From: CAZFLM01 sp964519955
Lineage (GTDB): Bacteria > Armatimonadota > Chthonomonadetes > Chthonomonadales > CAJBBX01
Direction: 5' to 3'
DNA: 64,000 nt
Assembly: GCA_964519955.1 (NCBI GenBank)
Contig: CAZFLM010000003.1
Coordinates: forward strand, 1 to 64,000
Of the stretch, positions 1 through 9,797 are shown one piece after another. A model generated the notes under the pieces. That model worked only from the letters and a program-made list of their open reading frames with translations. It was not told the DNA's origin and searched no databases. Within the stretch, counting starts at the first letter, position 1, and every line of letters begins with the position of its first letter. The position numbers and the translations under genes are program-made.

Positions 1-2334
1 GGGCGCGCGGTGGGTGCGGCACGGGCCGGGCACGTCGCGCCGCCGCATCGACCGGTCGATGGTTGCCGGGCACCAATCCGTGGCCCGCCGCCCGGACTCG
101 GCGCACAGCTTCACGTGCACCAGCTCATCGTCCGGATCGACGCGCGTGGCCGGCGACGGCGTTGGTCTCACGGCAGGCTCGGCGATCCGTGTGCCCGCGT
201 CGGTGGTAGCCGCGCCGCCGGGTGGCAGGCTGGTCGTGGGGTCGGTCCCTGTGGGGCCGCCGTCTGGGGAGGCAGGCGGCGTGGTGATCGGGTTCCCCTC
301 AATGTCGGTAGGCGTCTGAGGCTTCTTCGGCTTCTGTTCGGCGGCCGGCTCCTCGTCAGGCGGCGCCACGGAGGCGGCCACCGGCTTCGAGCCCGCGGCG
401 GCCAGCAGCTCCTTCTCCCGCTTGAGCGCGCCCAGCATGAAGTCGCGCCAGATCGGGGCGCAGAGATGCCCGCCGGTCATCCCCGCCATCTCACCGTAGC
501 CGCAGACCTTGCCGGTCTTGCGGTCGCGCTTCTCGTGAGCGACCCACACGACCGCCGCCAGCTCGGGCGTGTAGCCCGCGAACCAGGCGTCGATGTTGTC
601 GCTGGTCGTGCCCGTCTTCCCGTGCGCGTTCGGGACCTCCCTGGCCTGTGTGCCCGTGCCGCTGGTAACCACGCCGCGCAGCGCCTCGTTCATCTGCGAG
701 ATGGTGCCCGGGTGCAGCCCGACATCGACGACCTGCGGCGTGTTCTCCACCACGGTCGTGCCGTCGCGGTCCACCACCTTCAGAATGGTGCTCGGCTGGG
801 CGCGCGCCCCATTGTTCGCGAAGATGCTGTAAACGGAGCACAGCTCGATGGGCCGTATGGAGGCGGTACCGAGGGCGATCGGCGCATACTTGTCGTTCAC
901 CTCGTCGATGGTCGTGATGCCCATTCGCTTCGCGTAGTCGATCACCGTCTGCAGCCCGGTGTCCACAGCCACCTTCACGGCGATCGTGTTCAGCGACTGC
1001 TGGATGGCCGAGCGCACCGTCACTGCGCCATAGCTGTAGTGCCCGCTGTAGTTCTTGGGCTTCCATGCGCCGGGGTGGCGCCCCTTGAAGTCCGGGTCGT
1101 CGCGATAGGTGGAGTCGAGGGTGCACACGCCCGTGTCGAGAGCGGCCGTGTAGACGATGGGCTTGAACGATGATCCTGCCTGCCGCCTGCCCTGCGTGAC
1201 GTTGTTGTACTGGTCCCGATCGTAGTCGATCCCGCCGACCATCGCGCGCACATACCCGGTGGCCGGCTCGATGCACACGAAGGCGCCCTGGTTGGGCCCG
1301 CTCCCGCCGCCGCCGTACCGCCGGATGCCATCGCGCAGGGCGGTCTCGGCCATCTCCTGCATCTTCGAGTCGATGGTGGTGTAGATGCTCTTGCCGTCGT
1401 AGACCCACTCCGCCTCGTAGTCGCGCGAGAGGCGCCGCACGACGTGGTCGACGAGGTAGCGCGACCCGTAAACGACGGTGCCCCGCCGCTCCGACTTGTG
1501 CGTCTTGATGGGCTGAGCCTTCGCCTTGTCGCGCTGCTCGGGGGTGATCTTGCCCGTAGCGACCATTCGGTCGAGGACGTAGTCGCGGCGGCGAAGGGCG
1601 GCATCCAGGTTGTTGGAGAAGCGAGACGGCTTGTTCGGCATGCCGGCCAGGAACGCGGCCTCGCCGAGCGTGAGGTTCTTGCTGGTCTTGTGGAAGTAGG
1701 CCTTCGCCGCGGCCTCGACACCCACCGCGCCGTTGCCGTAGGGCACCTGGTTCAAGTACATCTCGAGGATCTGGTTCTTGGTGAACCGCTGCTCGATCTG
1801 CCTCGCCAGAATGGCCTCGGCCACCTTGCGCCGGAGCCGCTTCTCCTTCGAGATGCCCAGGCTCGTCACGTTGCGCGCGAGCTGCTGCGTGATGGTGCTG
1901 GCGCCCTCGCCGCGCAGATCGCCGCCGCGGACGTTGTGCCAGATCGCCCGGATGATGCCGCGGGCGTCGACGCCCGGGTGCTCGTAGAAGCGCGAGTCCT
2001 CCGCCGCGATGGTGGCCTCGACGAGGCGCGGGCTGATGTCCTTCAGCTCCACCGGCACCTGGTTGTTCTGCGCCAGGATGGCCATCAGGCGCGGCTTGCC
2101 GTCGGCGTCGGTGTCGGCGTAGTAAACGCGCGTCGCTTCGCTCTGAGCGATGCGATCGATCTCGTCGACGGAGGGGAGTGTGTTGCGGACCTGGATGAAG
2201 ATGAAGAGGAAATAGACGGACAGGAGCGCGATCGCCGTCAGGATGAACAGCGCACCCAGCGCGACGAAGGTCTTTATACGCTTCTTGAGGCTCGGCTTCG
2301 GACGTACCGGTCGCCGGCTGCCGCTCTTCTGCAT
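1..2334 (-). CDS. Class A penicillin-binding protein (PBP1A-type), 3' end cut by window
   Basis: Bifunctional peptidoglycan glycosyltransferase/transpeptidase of the inner membrane; 778 codons are visible and the C-terminus lies outside the window. There is a basic cytoplasmic tail and one membrane anchor (about residues 21-48). The GT51 domain shows EDSRFYEHPGVD near residue 112, GASTITQQLARN and YLNQVPYGNG. The transpeptidase domain has SSFKP near residue 386 (SxxK serine), a QQSLN motif and KTGTT near residue 570. The tail is Pro/Thr-rich and then carries a Cys-containing segment. The ATG at 2334 is chosen because it gives the basic tail plus anchor expected of the family. It is probably transcribed separately from the upstream efflux operon, since a strong hairpin lies between them. 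Confidence 0.93.
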   Translation of the reverse strand, partial: MQKSGSRRPVRPKPSLKKRIKTFVALGALFILTAIALLSVYFLFIFIQVRNTLPSVDEIDRIAQSEATRVYYADTDADGKPRLMAILAQNNQVPVELKDISPRLVEATIAAEDSRFYEHPGVDARGIIRAIWHNVRGGDLRGEGASTITQQLARNVTSLGISKEKRLRRKVAEAILARQIEQRFTKNQILEMYLNQVPYGNGAVGVEAAAKAYFHKTSKNLTLGEAAFLAGMPNKPSRFSNNLDAALRRRDYVLDRMVATGKITPEQRDKAKAQPIKTHKSERRGTVVYGSRYLVDHVVRRLSRDYEAEWVYDGKSIYTTIDSKMQEMAETALRDGIRRYGGGGSGPNQGAFVCIEPATGYVRAMVGGIDYDRDQYNNVTQGRRQAGSSFKPIVYTAALDTGVCTLDSTYRDDPDFKGRHPGAWKPKNYSGHYSYGAVTVRSAIQQSLNTIAVKVAVDTGLQTVIDYAKRMGITTIDEVNDKYAPIALGTASIRPIELCSVYSIFANNGARAQPSTILKVVDRDGTTVVENTPQVVDVGLHPGTISQMNEALRGVVTSGTGTQAREVPNAHGKTGTTSDNIDAWFAGYTPELAAVVWVAHEKRDRKTGKVCGYGEMAGMTGGHLCAPIWRDFMLGALKREKELLAAAGSKPVAASVAPPDEEPAAEQKPKKPQTPTDIEGNPITTPPASPDGGPTGTDPTTSLPPGGAATTDAGTRIAEPAVRPTPSPATRVDPDDELVHVKLCAESGRRATDWCPATIDRSMRRRDVPGPCRTHRAP

Positions 2335-2441
2335 AGTGGTGATTATGGGCAACCGACCGCCCGCGAGTCAAATCGGGCGCGCTCCCCTGACTCCAAGACG
2401 CCCCGCGCGCCCCTCGGGTTCGCCTGGTCGCCTAAGCGAGC

Positions 2442-2475
2442 GGCCTCGGGAGCGCCAATCGGCGCCCCCGAGGCC
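2442..2475 (-). terminator. Hairpin after the RND operon
   Basis: A 15-bp stem with one mismatch (2442-2456 with 2461-2475) and an AATC loop sits between the RND pump stop and the PBP start. There is no clear T-run, so it may be a processing or factor-dependent end rather than a classical intrinsic terminator. Confidence 0.5.
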
Positions 2476-2493
2476 GTCCTACACTCCCGATCG

Positions 2494-5400
2494 TCAGTCG
2501 ACCGCCGTCGGCTCCGGCGCGGGCGGCAGCTCGAACGTGTGCTCCTCCAGCCGCTTCCGGTGGAAGATGCGCCCGAACGTGCGGTTCAGGTCGTCGAAGT
2601 ACGTGTACACGCACGGGATAACGACCAGCGTCAGCAGCAGCGAGAGCAGCAGACCGCCGATCACAGGCGTCGCCATCGGCGCCCGGAACTCGCCGCCGCG
2701 GCCCAGCCCCAGCGCCGTCGGCAGCGTGCCGAAGATCATGGCGATCGTAGTCATCAAGATCGGCCGCAACCGTGTCGGGCCTGCCTCCAGGATGGCGTCC
2801 GTCCTCGAAAGCCCGCGCTGCCTCAATGTGCCGGTGTAGTCGACGAGCAGAATCGCGTTCTTCGTGACCAAGCCCATGAGCGAGATGATGCCGATCATGG
2901 AGACGATGGTCAGCGAGTGCCCCGCGATCATCATGCCGAGCAGCGCGCCGATGAGCGCCTGCGGAAGCGAGAACATGATGACCAGCGGGTACAGCATGTT
3001 GTCGAACAGGGCGGCCATCAGCATGAACACCAGCAGGATGGCGAGGCCGAGGGCCGCGAACATGTAGCCGCCTTCCTCGTTCTGGATCTTGTTCTCGCCG
3101 CCCCACTCGTACGTGTTGGAGCCCCAGCCGATCTTCTTGAGCTTCTCGTCCATCGCGAGCTGCATGTTGCCCGGCGAGAAGCCCGGCTTCACGTCGGCCG
3201 TCACCGACACGAGCTTCTGCCGGTCCATGCGGTCGATCTTGGTCGGCCCCGTCGATGGCGCGACCTTGGCCACGTCGGACAACCTCACCGGGTGCATCGC
3301 ACCGTTCGAGTCGGCCACGTTGGCCACCATCAGGTCGGGGATGGCGTTCGTGTCGTGCCGGTCCGCATCGGCGAGCTGCACCCGGATCGGGTACTCGTTG
3401 CCGCGCTCGCGGAACTTGACGGTGTCGTCGCCCTCCAGCGAGGCGCGCAGCGCCGACGCCACCTGGGCGACCGACAGGCCGTAGGAGGCCGCCTTCTCGC
3501 GGTCGATCTGGATGCGCTGCTCCGGCCGCCCGAGGCGCGTCGAGATGTCCGCGTTCATCACGCCGTCCTGGTCCTTGAAGATCCGGAGGACCTGGTCGGC
3601 CAGGAGCGACAGCTCCTCGATGTTGTCGCCCTTGATGTCCACCTGCATCGCCGAGCCGCCCGCGTGGAACCCGCTGACCGATGCCACCTTGATGGTGGTG
3701 CCCGGGATGCGGCCGATCTTCTGGCGGATCTCGTCGGCCACGAGCGTGTCGCTGCGCCGCCGCATGTTCTCGGTCTTGGCGAACGGGTTCACGGAGTCGC
3801 CCAGGCTCACCTTGTCGCGCAGGTTCAGACTCAGCGTGAAGTACTGCGTTCCGACGTTCGCGACGCCGCTGCTGCCGGCCGAGGTGGCGCCCACCGAAGT
3901 GAAGATGCTCTTCACGTCCGGTACGGTGTGGACGATGCCCTCAACGCGCTTCACAACGGTAGTCGTCTTGTCGAGCGACGTGCCGGCCGGAAGCTCGCCG
4001 ATGATGGAGATCTGCCCCTGGTCCTGGTCCGGCGCGAACCGGAACAGCAGCAGCGGGCGGCCCGCCGCCATGCCGAGCCCGAAGAAGAGGAACACGGCCG
4101 CCACGCCCGCCGCTGTCACGAACACGCCGAGGATGCGGTAGCGCCACAGCAGCAGCCCTCCGGCCACGAGGAACACACCCACGAGAGCCGGTATGGCGGA
4201 CGCGGCGGACTTGCCGATGACCGAGGTGACGATCGTGTAGAAGATCAGGATCAGCAGCCCGCTGCCGACGTACACGACGACACCGCGATACTTCAGCGCC
4301 CAGCCCAGGACGCCGCGGTACGAGCGCTCCAGGAGCTTGTAGAAGCGGTTCACGAGCCCGAGGATGCCGCGCGTGGCCTCCACGTGCTCGCCGGCTCGGT
4401 GCCACCTCGACGCCAGCATCGGCGTAAGCGTGAACGACATGAACAGCGAGAAGAGCACCGCGCACGCGATGGTGATACCGAAGGACCGGAAGAACTGGCC
4501 CACGATGCCGGTCATGAACGCGATGGGCAGGTACACCACCACGTCCACCAGGGTGATCGTGATGGCGGCAAGCCCGATCTCGCTGCGGCCGTTCAGCGCC
4601 GCTTCGGCAGGTTGCTCCCCGAGCGCCAGGTGCCGGTAGATGTTCTCCAGCACGACGATCGCGTCGTCCACCAGGATGCCTACCGAGATGGACAGCGCCA
4701 GCAGCGTCATGCCGTTGAGCGTGAAGCCGAAAGCGTACATCGGCAGGAACGTGGCGAAGATCGAGGTCGGGATGACCAGGGCGACGATCGCGGTGCCGCG
4801 GATGTTGTGCAGGAACAGGAAGACGACCACGACGGCCAGGAAGGCGCCGAGGAACAGGCTCGTCTTCACGTCCGTGACCGAGTCCTCGACGTGAGTGGAT
4901 GTGTCGCGGCTGACCACGAACTTCACGTCCTTCGGCAGCTCGCTCTGCAGCCGTTTGACCTCGTTCCGCACGCCGGCGGCGACCTCGACCGTGTTGCCCT
5001 CGGAGGTCTTCTGGATAACCATGGAGACCGAGTCTTCGCGGTCGATGCGGCTCAGGTCGCGGCGCTCCTCGATGGTATCGCGCACATCGGCAATGTCGCC
5101 CAGGCGAACGGTCTGGCCGCCGGACGCATGCAGGCGCGTGTCGCGGATCGTCGCCACGTTCGGGAACTCGCCCACCACTCGGACGCTGTACTCGCGCGTG
5201 TCCTCGATGACGTGGCCGACCGGGAAGTTGAGGTTGTTCGCCTGGATGAGCGAAACGAGCTGCTGGACCGTGATGCCGTACGCGTCGAGGCGGTCCTTGT
5301 GCACGCCGATGTTGATCTCGCGCACGTCGCCGCCGGTGATCGTGACGGCCGCGACACCCTCCACCTTGGCGAGGCGCTGCTTGATGACGTTGTCCGCCAG

Positions 5401-5862
5401 GTCGCGCAGCTCGCGGCTGGGCCGCTTGCCCGTGATGCCGTAGTAGAGGATCGGCTGCGACTGCACATCGAACTTGCTGACGATGGGCTCTTCGGCATCG
5501 GTCGGCAGGTTGCCGCGGACCGCGCTAATCTTCTCGCGGACATCGGCGGCGGCCACGTCCGAGAGCACGCCGAGGTTGAACTCGATGCTGACGGCCGACT
5601 GCCCCTCCTGCGAGCTGGAGGTGATGGTCTTCACGCCGTTGACGCTGGCGACCGCGTCTTCGATCTTCTTGGTGACCTGGGTCTCGATCTCAGCCGGGCC
5701 TGCGCCCGCGTAGACCGTGAACACCGTCACGAACGGGAAGTCGACTTTGGGGTTGCTCTCGAGCTTCATCTTGCCGCACGAGTTGAGCCCCATCACGATC
5801 AGTCCCGCGACAACCATCAGGATGAACACAGGACGGCGGATTGAGGTGCTGGTGAGCCACAT
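2494..5862 (-). CDS. RND efflux pump inner-membrane permease (AcrB/MexB/HAE1-like)
   Basis: Proton-driven export of drugs or other hydrophobic compounds through a tripartite complex. Its 1122 aa are slightly longer than the usual ~1040. It begins with the family's N-terminal helix (TSIRRPVFILMVVAGLIVMG). Two repeats follow, each a large periplasmic porter/docking loop and a membrane bundle. The proton-relay helix contains GILVDDAIVVLENIYRHL (TM4 Asp pair). An extra hydrophobic stretch in the middle (about residues 530-620) accounts for the added length. The gene follows the adaptor and TolC genes on the same strand, so pump, adaptor and channel are one transport unit under the TetR repressor. 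The substrate cannot be told from sequence. Confidence 0.95.
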   Translation of the reverse strand: MWLTSTSIRRPVFILMVVAGLIVMGLNSCGKMKLESNPKVDFPFVTVFTVYAGAGPAEIETQVTKKIEDAVASVNGVKTITSSSQEGQSAVSIEFNLGVLSDVAAADVREKISAVRGNLPTDAEEPIVSKFDVQSQPILYYGITGKRPSRELRDLADNVIKQRLAKVEGVAAVTITGGDVREINIGVHKDRLDAYGITVQQLVSLIQANNLNFPVGHVIEDTREYSVRVVGEFPNVATIRDTRLHASGGQTVRLGDIADVRDTIEERRDLSRIDREDSVSMVIQKTSEGNTVEVAAGVRNEVKRLQSELPKDVKFVVSRDTSTHVEDSVTDVKTSLFLGAFLAVVVVFLFLHNIRGTAIVALVIPTSIFATFLPMYAFGFTLNGMTLLALSISVGILVDDAIVVLENIYRHLALGEQPAEAALNGRSEIGLAAITITLVDVVVYLPIAFMTGIVGQFFRSFGITIACAVLFSLFMSFTLTPMLASRWHRAGEHVEATRGILGLVNRFYKLLERSYRGVLGWALKYRGVVVYVGSGLLILIFYTIVTSVIGKSAASAIPALVGVFLVAGGLLLWRYRILGVFVTAAGVAAVFLFFGLGMAAGRPLLLFRFAPDQDQGQISIIGELPAGTSLDKTTTVVKRVEGIVHTVPDVKSIFTSVGATSAGSSGVANVGTQYFTLSLNLRDKVSLGDSVNPFAKTENMRRRSDTLVADEIRQKIGRIPGTTIKVASVSGFHAGGSAMQVDIKGDNIEELSLLADQVLRIFKDQDGVMNADISTRLGRPEQRIQIDREKAASYGLSVAQVASALRASLEGDDTVKFRERGNEYPIRVQLADADRHDTNAIPDLMVANVADSNGAMHPVRLSDVAKVAPSTGPTKIDRMDRQKLVSVTADVKPGFSPGNMQLAMDEKLKKIGWGSNTYEWGGENKIQNEEGGYMFAALGLAILLVFMLMAALFDNMLYPLVIMFSLPQALIGALLGMMIAGHSLTIVSMIGIISLMGLVTKNAILLVDYTGTLRQRGLSRTDAILEAGPTRLRPILMTTIAMIFGTLPTALGLGRGGEFRAPMATPVIGGLLLSLLLTLVVIPCVYTYFDDLNRTFGRIFHRKRLEEHTFELPPAPEPTAVD

Positions 5863-5952
5863 AGGGGTCTCCGACTCCGGTTCAGGGAGCGTCGCGGGCT
5901 ACGTCACGGCATCCCGCGGCAGGCCATAGGCTGGAGCGCTCTAGGCGCAGCC

Positions 5953-7524
5953 CTATTCGACGCGAACGGTGTCGCCGTCCTGGAGGTTGCTCTGCCCCTG
6001 CACGACAACGGATTCGCCCGGCTTGATGCCGGCGAGGATCTCGATCTGGGTCGGGTCGGTGTAGCCCACCTTCACTTCCCGCTCCTGCGCCTTCTTGGTG
6101 GCCAGCATCACGAAGGCCCGGCTCTTGCCCCGCGCGGGATCGAAGATGACGGCGTCCTTGCTAACGAGAACCGTGCCGCGGTGCGTGTCGAGGAGGATGC
6201 GCCCCCGAGCGAACATCTGCGGGCGCAAGGCTGCATCGGTCGGGAAGTCGACGCGCAGGGTGAACGAGCGAGCGGCCGAAGACGCCACCGGCAGGATGCG
6301 AGTGACCGAACCGTTGAACGTCCGGCCGGGCAGCGCGTCCACGGTCACCTGCACGCTCTGGCCGACACCCACCTCAGCCACCTGCGTCTCCGAGACGCTG
6401 GCCTGGAAGTAGACCGACTTCGGCGCGACGATGCGCAGGATCGAGCCGGAACCCATGCCGCCGCCGGCGACCTGCTGACCCGGCTCGGCCGTGCGCGACG
6501 CGACGTACCCGGAGATCGGCGCCCGGATGGAGGCGTCGATGAGCGCCTGGCGAGCGATCTTCACCGCCTCGTTGGCCTGCTTGACGGCGGCCTCGGCGGC
6601 TCGCACGCCCGACTCGGCAACGCGGACGTTCTCCTTCGAGTTCTGCACATCGGCCTGCTTGATCGCGATCTGCGCGCGATCCGCATTGGCTCTGTCGAGG
6701 CCCTGCTGCGCCTGGAGCACGGCGAGCTTGGCGGTGTTGATGTCCTCCGGCCGAGCCCCCTCCTTGATCAGCGAGAGCGCCTCGGTGGCCGATCGATACT
6801 GGGCGTCGGCGGCGTCGGAGGTCGCCTCGGCCTGGTCGAGCTGGCTCTGAGAGACGGCCTGCTCGCGGAACAGCGCCTGCATACGCTTCAGGTCCGCCCG
6901 CGCCTTATCGTTGTTCGCCTTGGCGGCGCGCACGTTCTCCTCGGCCTGGCGGCGCTCCTGCTCGCGGGCGCCCTTCTGGACGACCGAGAGACGGTCCTGA
7001 GCCGTCTGCAGCGCGGCCTCAGCCGTCTTGACGGCGCTGTCGGTCGTCTTCTGCGTCCACGTCAACTGGGTCTCGGAGTTCAGGAGACTCGTCTTCGCCT
7101 GCTGAAGCTGCGCCTTCGCCTGGTCGAGCCGCGTGACGGCTGCGCGGGCGCCGGCCTCCTGGGCGCCCAACTGCGCCCGAATGTCGATGGTGTCCATCTG
7201 CGCGACGATCTGGCCGGCCGCAACCTGCTCTCCCTCACGAGGGTACACAGCGACGACCTTGCCCGACGACTTCGCGCCGACGGTCACGTCGTTGAGCGCA
7301 ACCAGGCTGCCGGTGACGTCGATCGTCCTGGCGATGTCGCCGCGCGCTGCCGGCCGAACGTTCACCATCACGGCGGCCGCATCTTCCGATGCTCCTGCCT
7401 TGCCGGCGCCCTTGCCGGGATCGCTGGGCTTGCTGCCGCACCCCGCCAGGGCCATCGCCATCGCGGCGAACGCGACAGCCTTCGTCAGACGCCTGACGTC
7501 GATACCAGTTGTTCGTTGTCTCAT
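5953..7524 (-). CDS. RND efflux periplasmic adaptor (membrane fusion lipoprotein)
   Basis: Periplasmic adaptor that bridges the RND pump and the TolC-like channel. Signal sequence with lipobox LAGC near residue 30, so it is probably a lipoprotein. The 523-aa chain has a barrel-sandwich/lipoyl half (VAVYPREGEQVAAGQIVAQMD), a very long alpha-helical hairpin rich in Ala, Gln and Lys, the second lipoyl half (APISGYVASRTAEPGQQV), then beta-barrel and membrane-proximal domains ending GDTVRVE. The hairpin is longer than in AcrA and resembles HlyD/EmrA-type adaptors, which suits direct contact with the channel. Start at 7524 is chosen because it yields the signal peptide; longer readings add only low-complexity sequence. 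Confidence 0.93.
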   Translation of the reverse strand: MRQRTTGIDVRRLTKAVAFAAMAMALAGCGSKPSDPGKGAGKAGASEDAAAVMVNVRPAARGDIARTIDVTGSLVALNDVTVGAKSSGKVVAVYPREGEQVAAGQIVAQMDTIDIRAQLGAQEAGARAAVTRLDQAKAQLQQAKTSLLNSETQLTWTQKTTDSAVKTAEAALQTAQDRLSVVQKGAREQERRQAEENVRAAKANNDKARADLKRMQALFREQAVSQSQLDQAEATSDAADAQYRSATEALSLIKEGARPEDINTAKLAVLQAQQGLDRANADRAQIAIKQADVQNSKENVRVAESGVRAAEAAVKQANEAVKIARQALIDASIRAPISGYVASRTAEPGQQVAGGGMGSGSILRIVAPKSVYFQASVSETQVAEVGVGQSVQVTVDALPGRTFNGSVTRILPVASSAARSFTLRVDFPTDAALRPQMFARGRILLDTHRGTVLVSKDAVIFDPARGKSRAFVMLATKKAQEREVKVGYTDPTQIEILAGIKPGESVVVQGQSNLQDGDTVRVE

Positions 7525-7637
7525 CCACTCATCCCCTGGGGACGGTCGGCGGCTCGCCCCGCTGCGCCGACCGTCCGCGTGTCGGTGATGCTGCATTTGT
7601 CAGATGGCAAGGTGCGGCTTGCCTGTGAGCCCGATCG

Positions 7638-9053
7638 CTACTTCTTGGTCGCGCCCGTGCCTGCATCGTGGGCATAGCGCCCCATCGCGCGCTCCAGCTT
7701 GGCGATGGCGTCCTGCAGGTCGTACTGCGCGTTGATGCGGTTCGACTGCGCCTGCGTGAGGGCCGTCTGCGCGTCGCTGATCTCGAGGAGCGGAGACCCG
7801 CCCGCCGCCTGCGTCACGCCGGCCTTGAACCGAACCTGCGCCAAGCGGTAGGACTCCTCGGCCTGCGCCAGGGCCTTGCTGGTCACGTCGAGCCTGTCCT
7901 GAGCTTCCACGACGTTGAGGTAGGCCTGGCGCGTCTCGAGGGCCACGCCGTCCTGCGCCTGCAGCTTCTGGAGCTTCGCGGAGTTGAGGTCCGCCTTGGC
8001 CTGCTGCATCCGGCTCGCGCTCACGCCCCCGTCGAAGATGGGAATCGTGACCTTCGCGACGGCCGTCCAGCTCGTCTCCTTCGGCGAGAAGCCGCCGGCG
8101 TCCGGAGTGTAGCTGAACGACCAGGCCAGCCCGGCCGACGGCAGCCAGCTCCGCTTCGCGAGGTGGATGCCCTTCTCCGCGGCGCCAATGTAGGCGTCCG
8201 CCTGCATCAGCTCGGGGCGCTGCTTGTAGGCCTCGTCGACCGCCTGCCCAAACTCCTTCACGGGCGCCTGATCCGAGCCCGTCACGTCTCCGACCTCGAG
8301 AGGCGTGTTCTGGTCGAGGTTCAGCGTGTTGTTCAGCGATGCCACGGCCAGGGTCACCTTGTTCCTCGCCGCGATGACGTTCTGGCGGGCGTTGGCAACC
8401 TCGGTCTCGGCGCGCAGCACGTCGAACTTGGTGCCCGTGCCGGCCCGCAGGTACGCATCGGCGGTGGAGAGGCGATCCTCGGCGTTCTTCAGCGCCTGCT
8501 CCGCGACGCTCTGGAACGCCTTCGCGCGCAGCACGTTGTAGTAAGCAGACTTCACGTCCGAGACAAGCTGGTTGCGCGCCCGGTCGTAGTCAAGCCGCGT
8601 CGCGATCAGGCTGAACTGCGAGGCGTCCACCGCCGCCTTGATCTCGCCCATGATGTCGATCGGCAGCGTAGCGGTGACCGTCAACTGCTTCTGCGTCTCC
8701 TTGGCAAGCGGGATCGTCATCGACCCGGTGCCCGTGGAGAACGTCGCGGAGCTGCCCTCGTCCAGGCGGATCACCTGAGCATCGCTGGAGGCGGTCGGGA
8801 CGTAGGCGCTCTTGGCCTCGTTCACCTTGCCGCGCGCCTTCTGGATGGCCTCGACGTTGATCCGCAGCGTCTTGCTGTTCCGAAGCGCGGTCGCGATCGC
8901 CTCGTCCATCGTGAGCTTCACGGACGCCGGGTGCGATGTCGGCTTGGTGGTCGGCTCCAGCACAATGCGGCCGTTCGGAGCCTGAGCAACCGAGGCCGTC
9001 GCCGCCACGCAGAGCAGTGCGGCGGTCGCGAGCATCCAGCGGGGGTGGTCCAT
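7638..9053 (-). CDS. TolC-family outer-membrane efflux protein
   Basis: Outer-membrane/periplasmic channel of the tripartite pump, 471 aa. Signal peptide ends near SVAQA. Two OEP repeats follow, each with long helices (KLTMDEAIATALRNSKTLRI and the second-half QAVDEAYKQRPELMQADAYI) alternating with short strand segments. The ATG at 9053 is preceded by a strong AGGAGGAGA Shine-Dalgarno, which decides against an in-frame ATG 15 nt upstream. It lies 17 nt after tetR and before the adaptor gene, so the order is regulator, channel, adaptor, pump. Confidence 0.93.
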   Translation of the reverse strand: MDHPRWMLATAALLCVAATASVAQAPNGRIVLEPTTKPTSHPASVKLTMDEAIATALRNSKTLRINVEAIQKARGKVNEAKSAYVPTASSDAQVIRLDEGSSATFSTGTGSMTIPLAKETQKQLTVTATLPIDIMGEIKAAVDASQFSLIATRLDYDRARNQLVSDVKSAYYNVLRAKAFQSVAEQALKNAEDRLSTADAYLRAGTGTKFDVLRAETEVANARQNVIAARNKVTLAVASLNNTLNLDQNTPLEVGDVTGSDQAPVKEFGQAVDEAYKQRPELMQADAYIGAAEKGIHLAKRSWLPSAGLAWSFSYTPDAGGFSPKETSWTAVAKVTIPIFDGGVSASRMQQAKADLNSAKLQKLQAQDGVALETRQAYLNVVEAQDRLDVTSKALAQAEESYRLAQVRFKAGVTQAAGGSPLLEISDAQTALTQAQSNRINAQYDLQDAIAKLERAMGRYAHDAGTGATKK

Positions 9054-9070
9054 CTGTCTCCTCCTCATTC

Positions 9071-9727
9071 CTATCCGTTGCCGGGCAGCTCACAGCCGCC
9101 CCGAGTGCCATCTGTGGCTTGCGCCTCAACCCCGCGCAGGATAACCCGCACGATCGCCGGCGCTTCACGATCGACCAAGGAGAGCCACTGCTCGCGGTCT
9201 CCGGTCCCCCAAACCATAAAGATCGAATGTGCCGACCCCATCAGCAGCCTTGCGGTCGTCTCGATGGGCGCGTCCGGCAGCAGCTCGCCGGCTATCTGCC
9301 GCTCCCTGAGAGAGTCGACCAGCCACTGCAGGTCTTCCTCCACCTTCGCGATGAAGAAGCCGGCCAACTCGGGGTCGCGCTGCATCTCGGCCATGTGCAG
9401 GCGGATCTCGGCGCCGTTCTCGTGGAGCAGCTCCATCATGCGCCGGAGCATCTCGGTGAGGGCCACCTCGATAGGGGCGTCTCGATGCTCGTCCAGCAGC
9501 GCGCGGAGTTGGACCCGGAACGAACGCTCCCGCCAGCAAGCGTGCATCAGCGCGTGCTTGCCCGAAAAGTAGTGGTAGATGAGCCCCTCGGTGACGCCCA
9601 CCTCCCGCGCGATATCGCGCATGGAGGCGCCCGCATAGCCCTTCTCGGCAAAGACGGCGCAAGCCGCGTTCAGGATCTGGTCGCGTCGTTCGGCCGCCTG
9701 GCGTCGTCGGTTGGGGTGGGATTGCAT
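9071..9727 (-). CDS. TetR/AcrR-family transcriptional repressor of the efflux operon
   Basis: DNA-binding repressor, 218 aa. The N-terminal helix-turn-helix is classical (RRDQILNAACAVFAEKGYAG, then MRDIAREVGVTEGLIYHYFSGKHAL). The C-terminal ligand-binding part is all-helical and contains IRLHMAEMQRDPELAGFFI, as in the AcrR-like C-terminal domains. It is the first gene of the efflux operon. An upstream in-frame ATG at 9766 is less likely because it would put the palindromic operator inside the coding region; start 9727 leaves the operator immediately upstream. It probably represses itself and the three efflux genes until a ligand binds. Confidence 0.92.
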   Translation of the reverse strand: MQSHPNRRRQAAERRDQILNAACAVFAEKGYAGASMRDIAREVGVTEGLIYHYFSGKHALMHACWRERSFRVQLRALLDEHRDAPIEVALTEMLRRMMELLHENGAEIRLHMAEMQRDPELAGFFIAKVEEDLQWLVDSLRERQIAGELLPDAPIETTARLLMGSAHSIFMVWGTGDREQWLSLVDREAPAIVRVILRGVEAQATDGTRGGCELPGNG

Positions 9728-9740
9728 CCGGGGATTCCGA

Positions 9741-9765
9741 TCGTTTATTGAACGTTCACTCAACA
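9741..9765 (-). promoter_or_regulatory. Palindromic operator before tetR
   Basis: The perfect 10-bp palindrome TGAACGTTCA (9749-9758) extends imperfectly to TTTATTGAACGTTCACTCAA (9744-9763). It lies just upstream of the chosen tetR start. Its size and position fit a TetR-dimer operator; binding is inferred. Confidence 0.6.
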
Positions 9766-9797
9766 TACGGGCATTATGGGTGATCGGTTTCCCAGTG

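Noticed and set aside
1444..5844. A 1466-codon open frame on the plus strand opposite the RND pump
   Set aside because: It is the antisense of a clear RND permease; its composition is Arg/His/Asp/Val-rich, typical of GC-rich shadow frames, with no motif.
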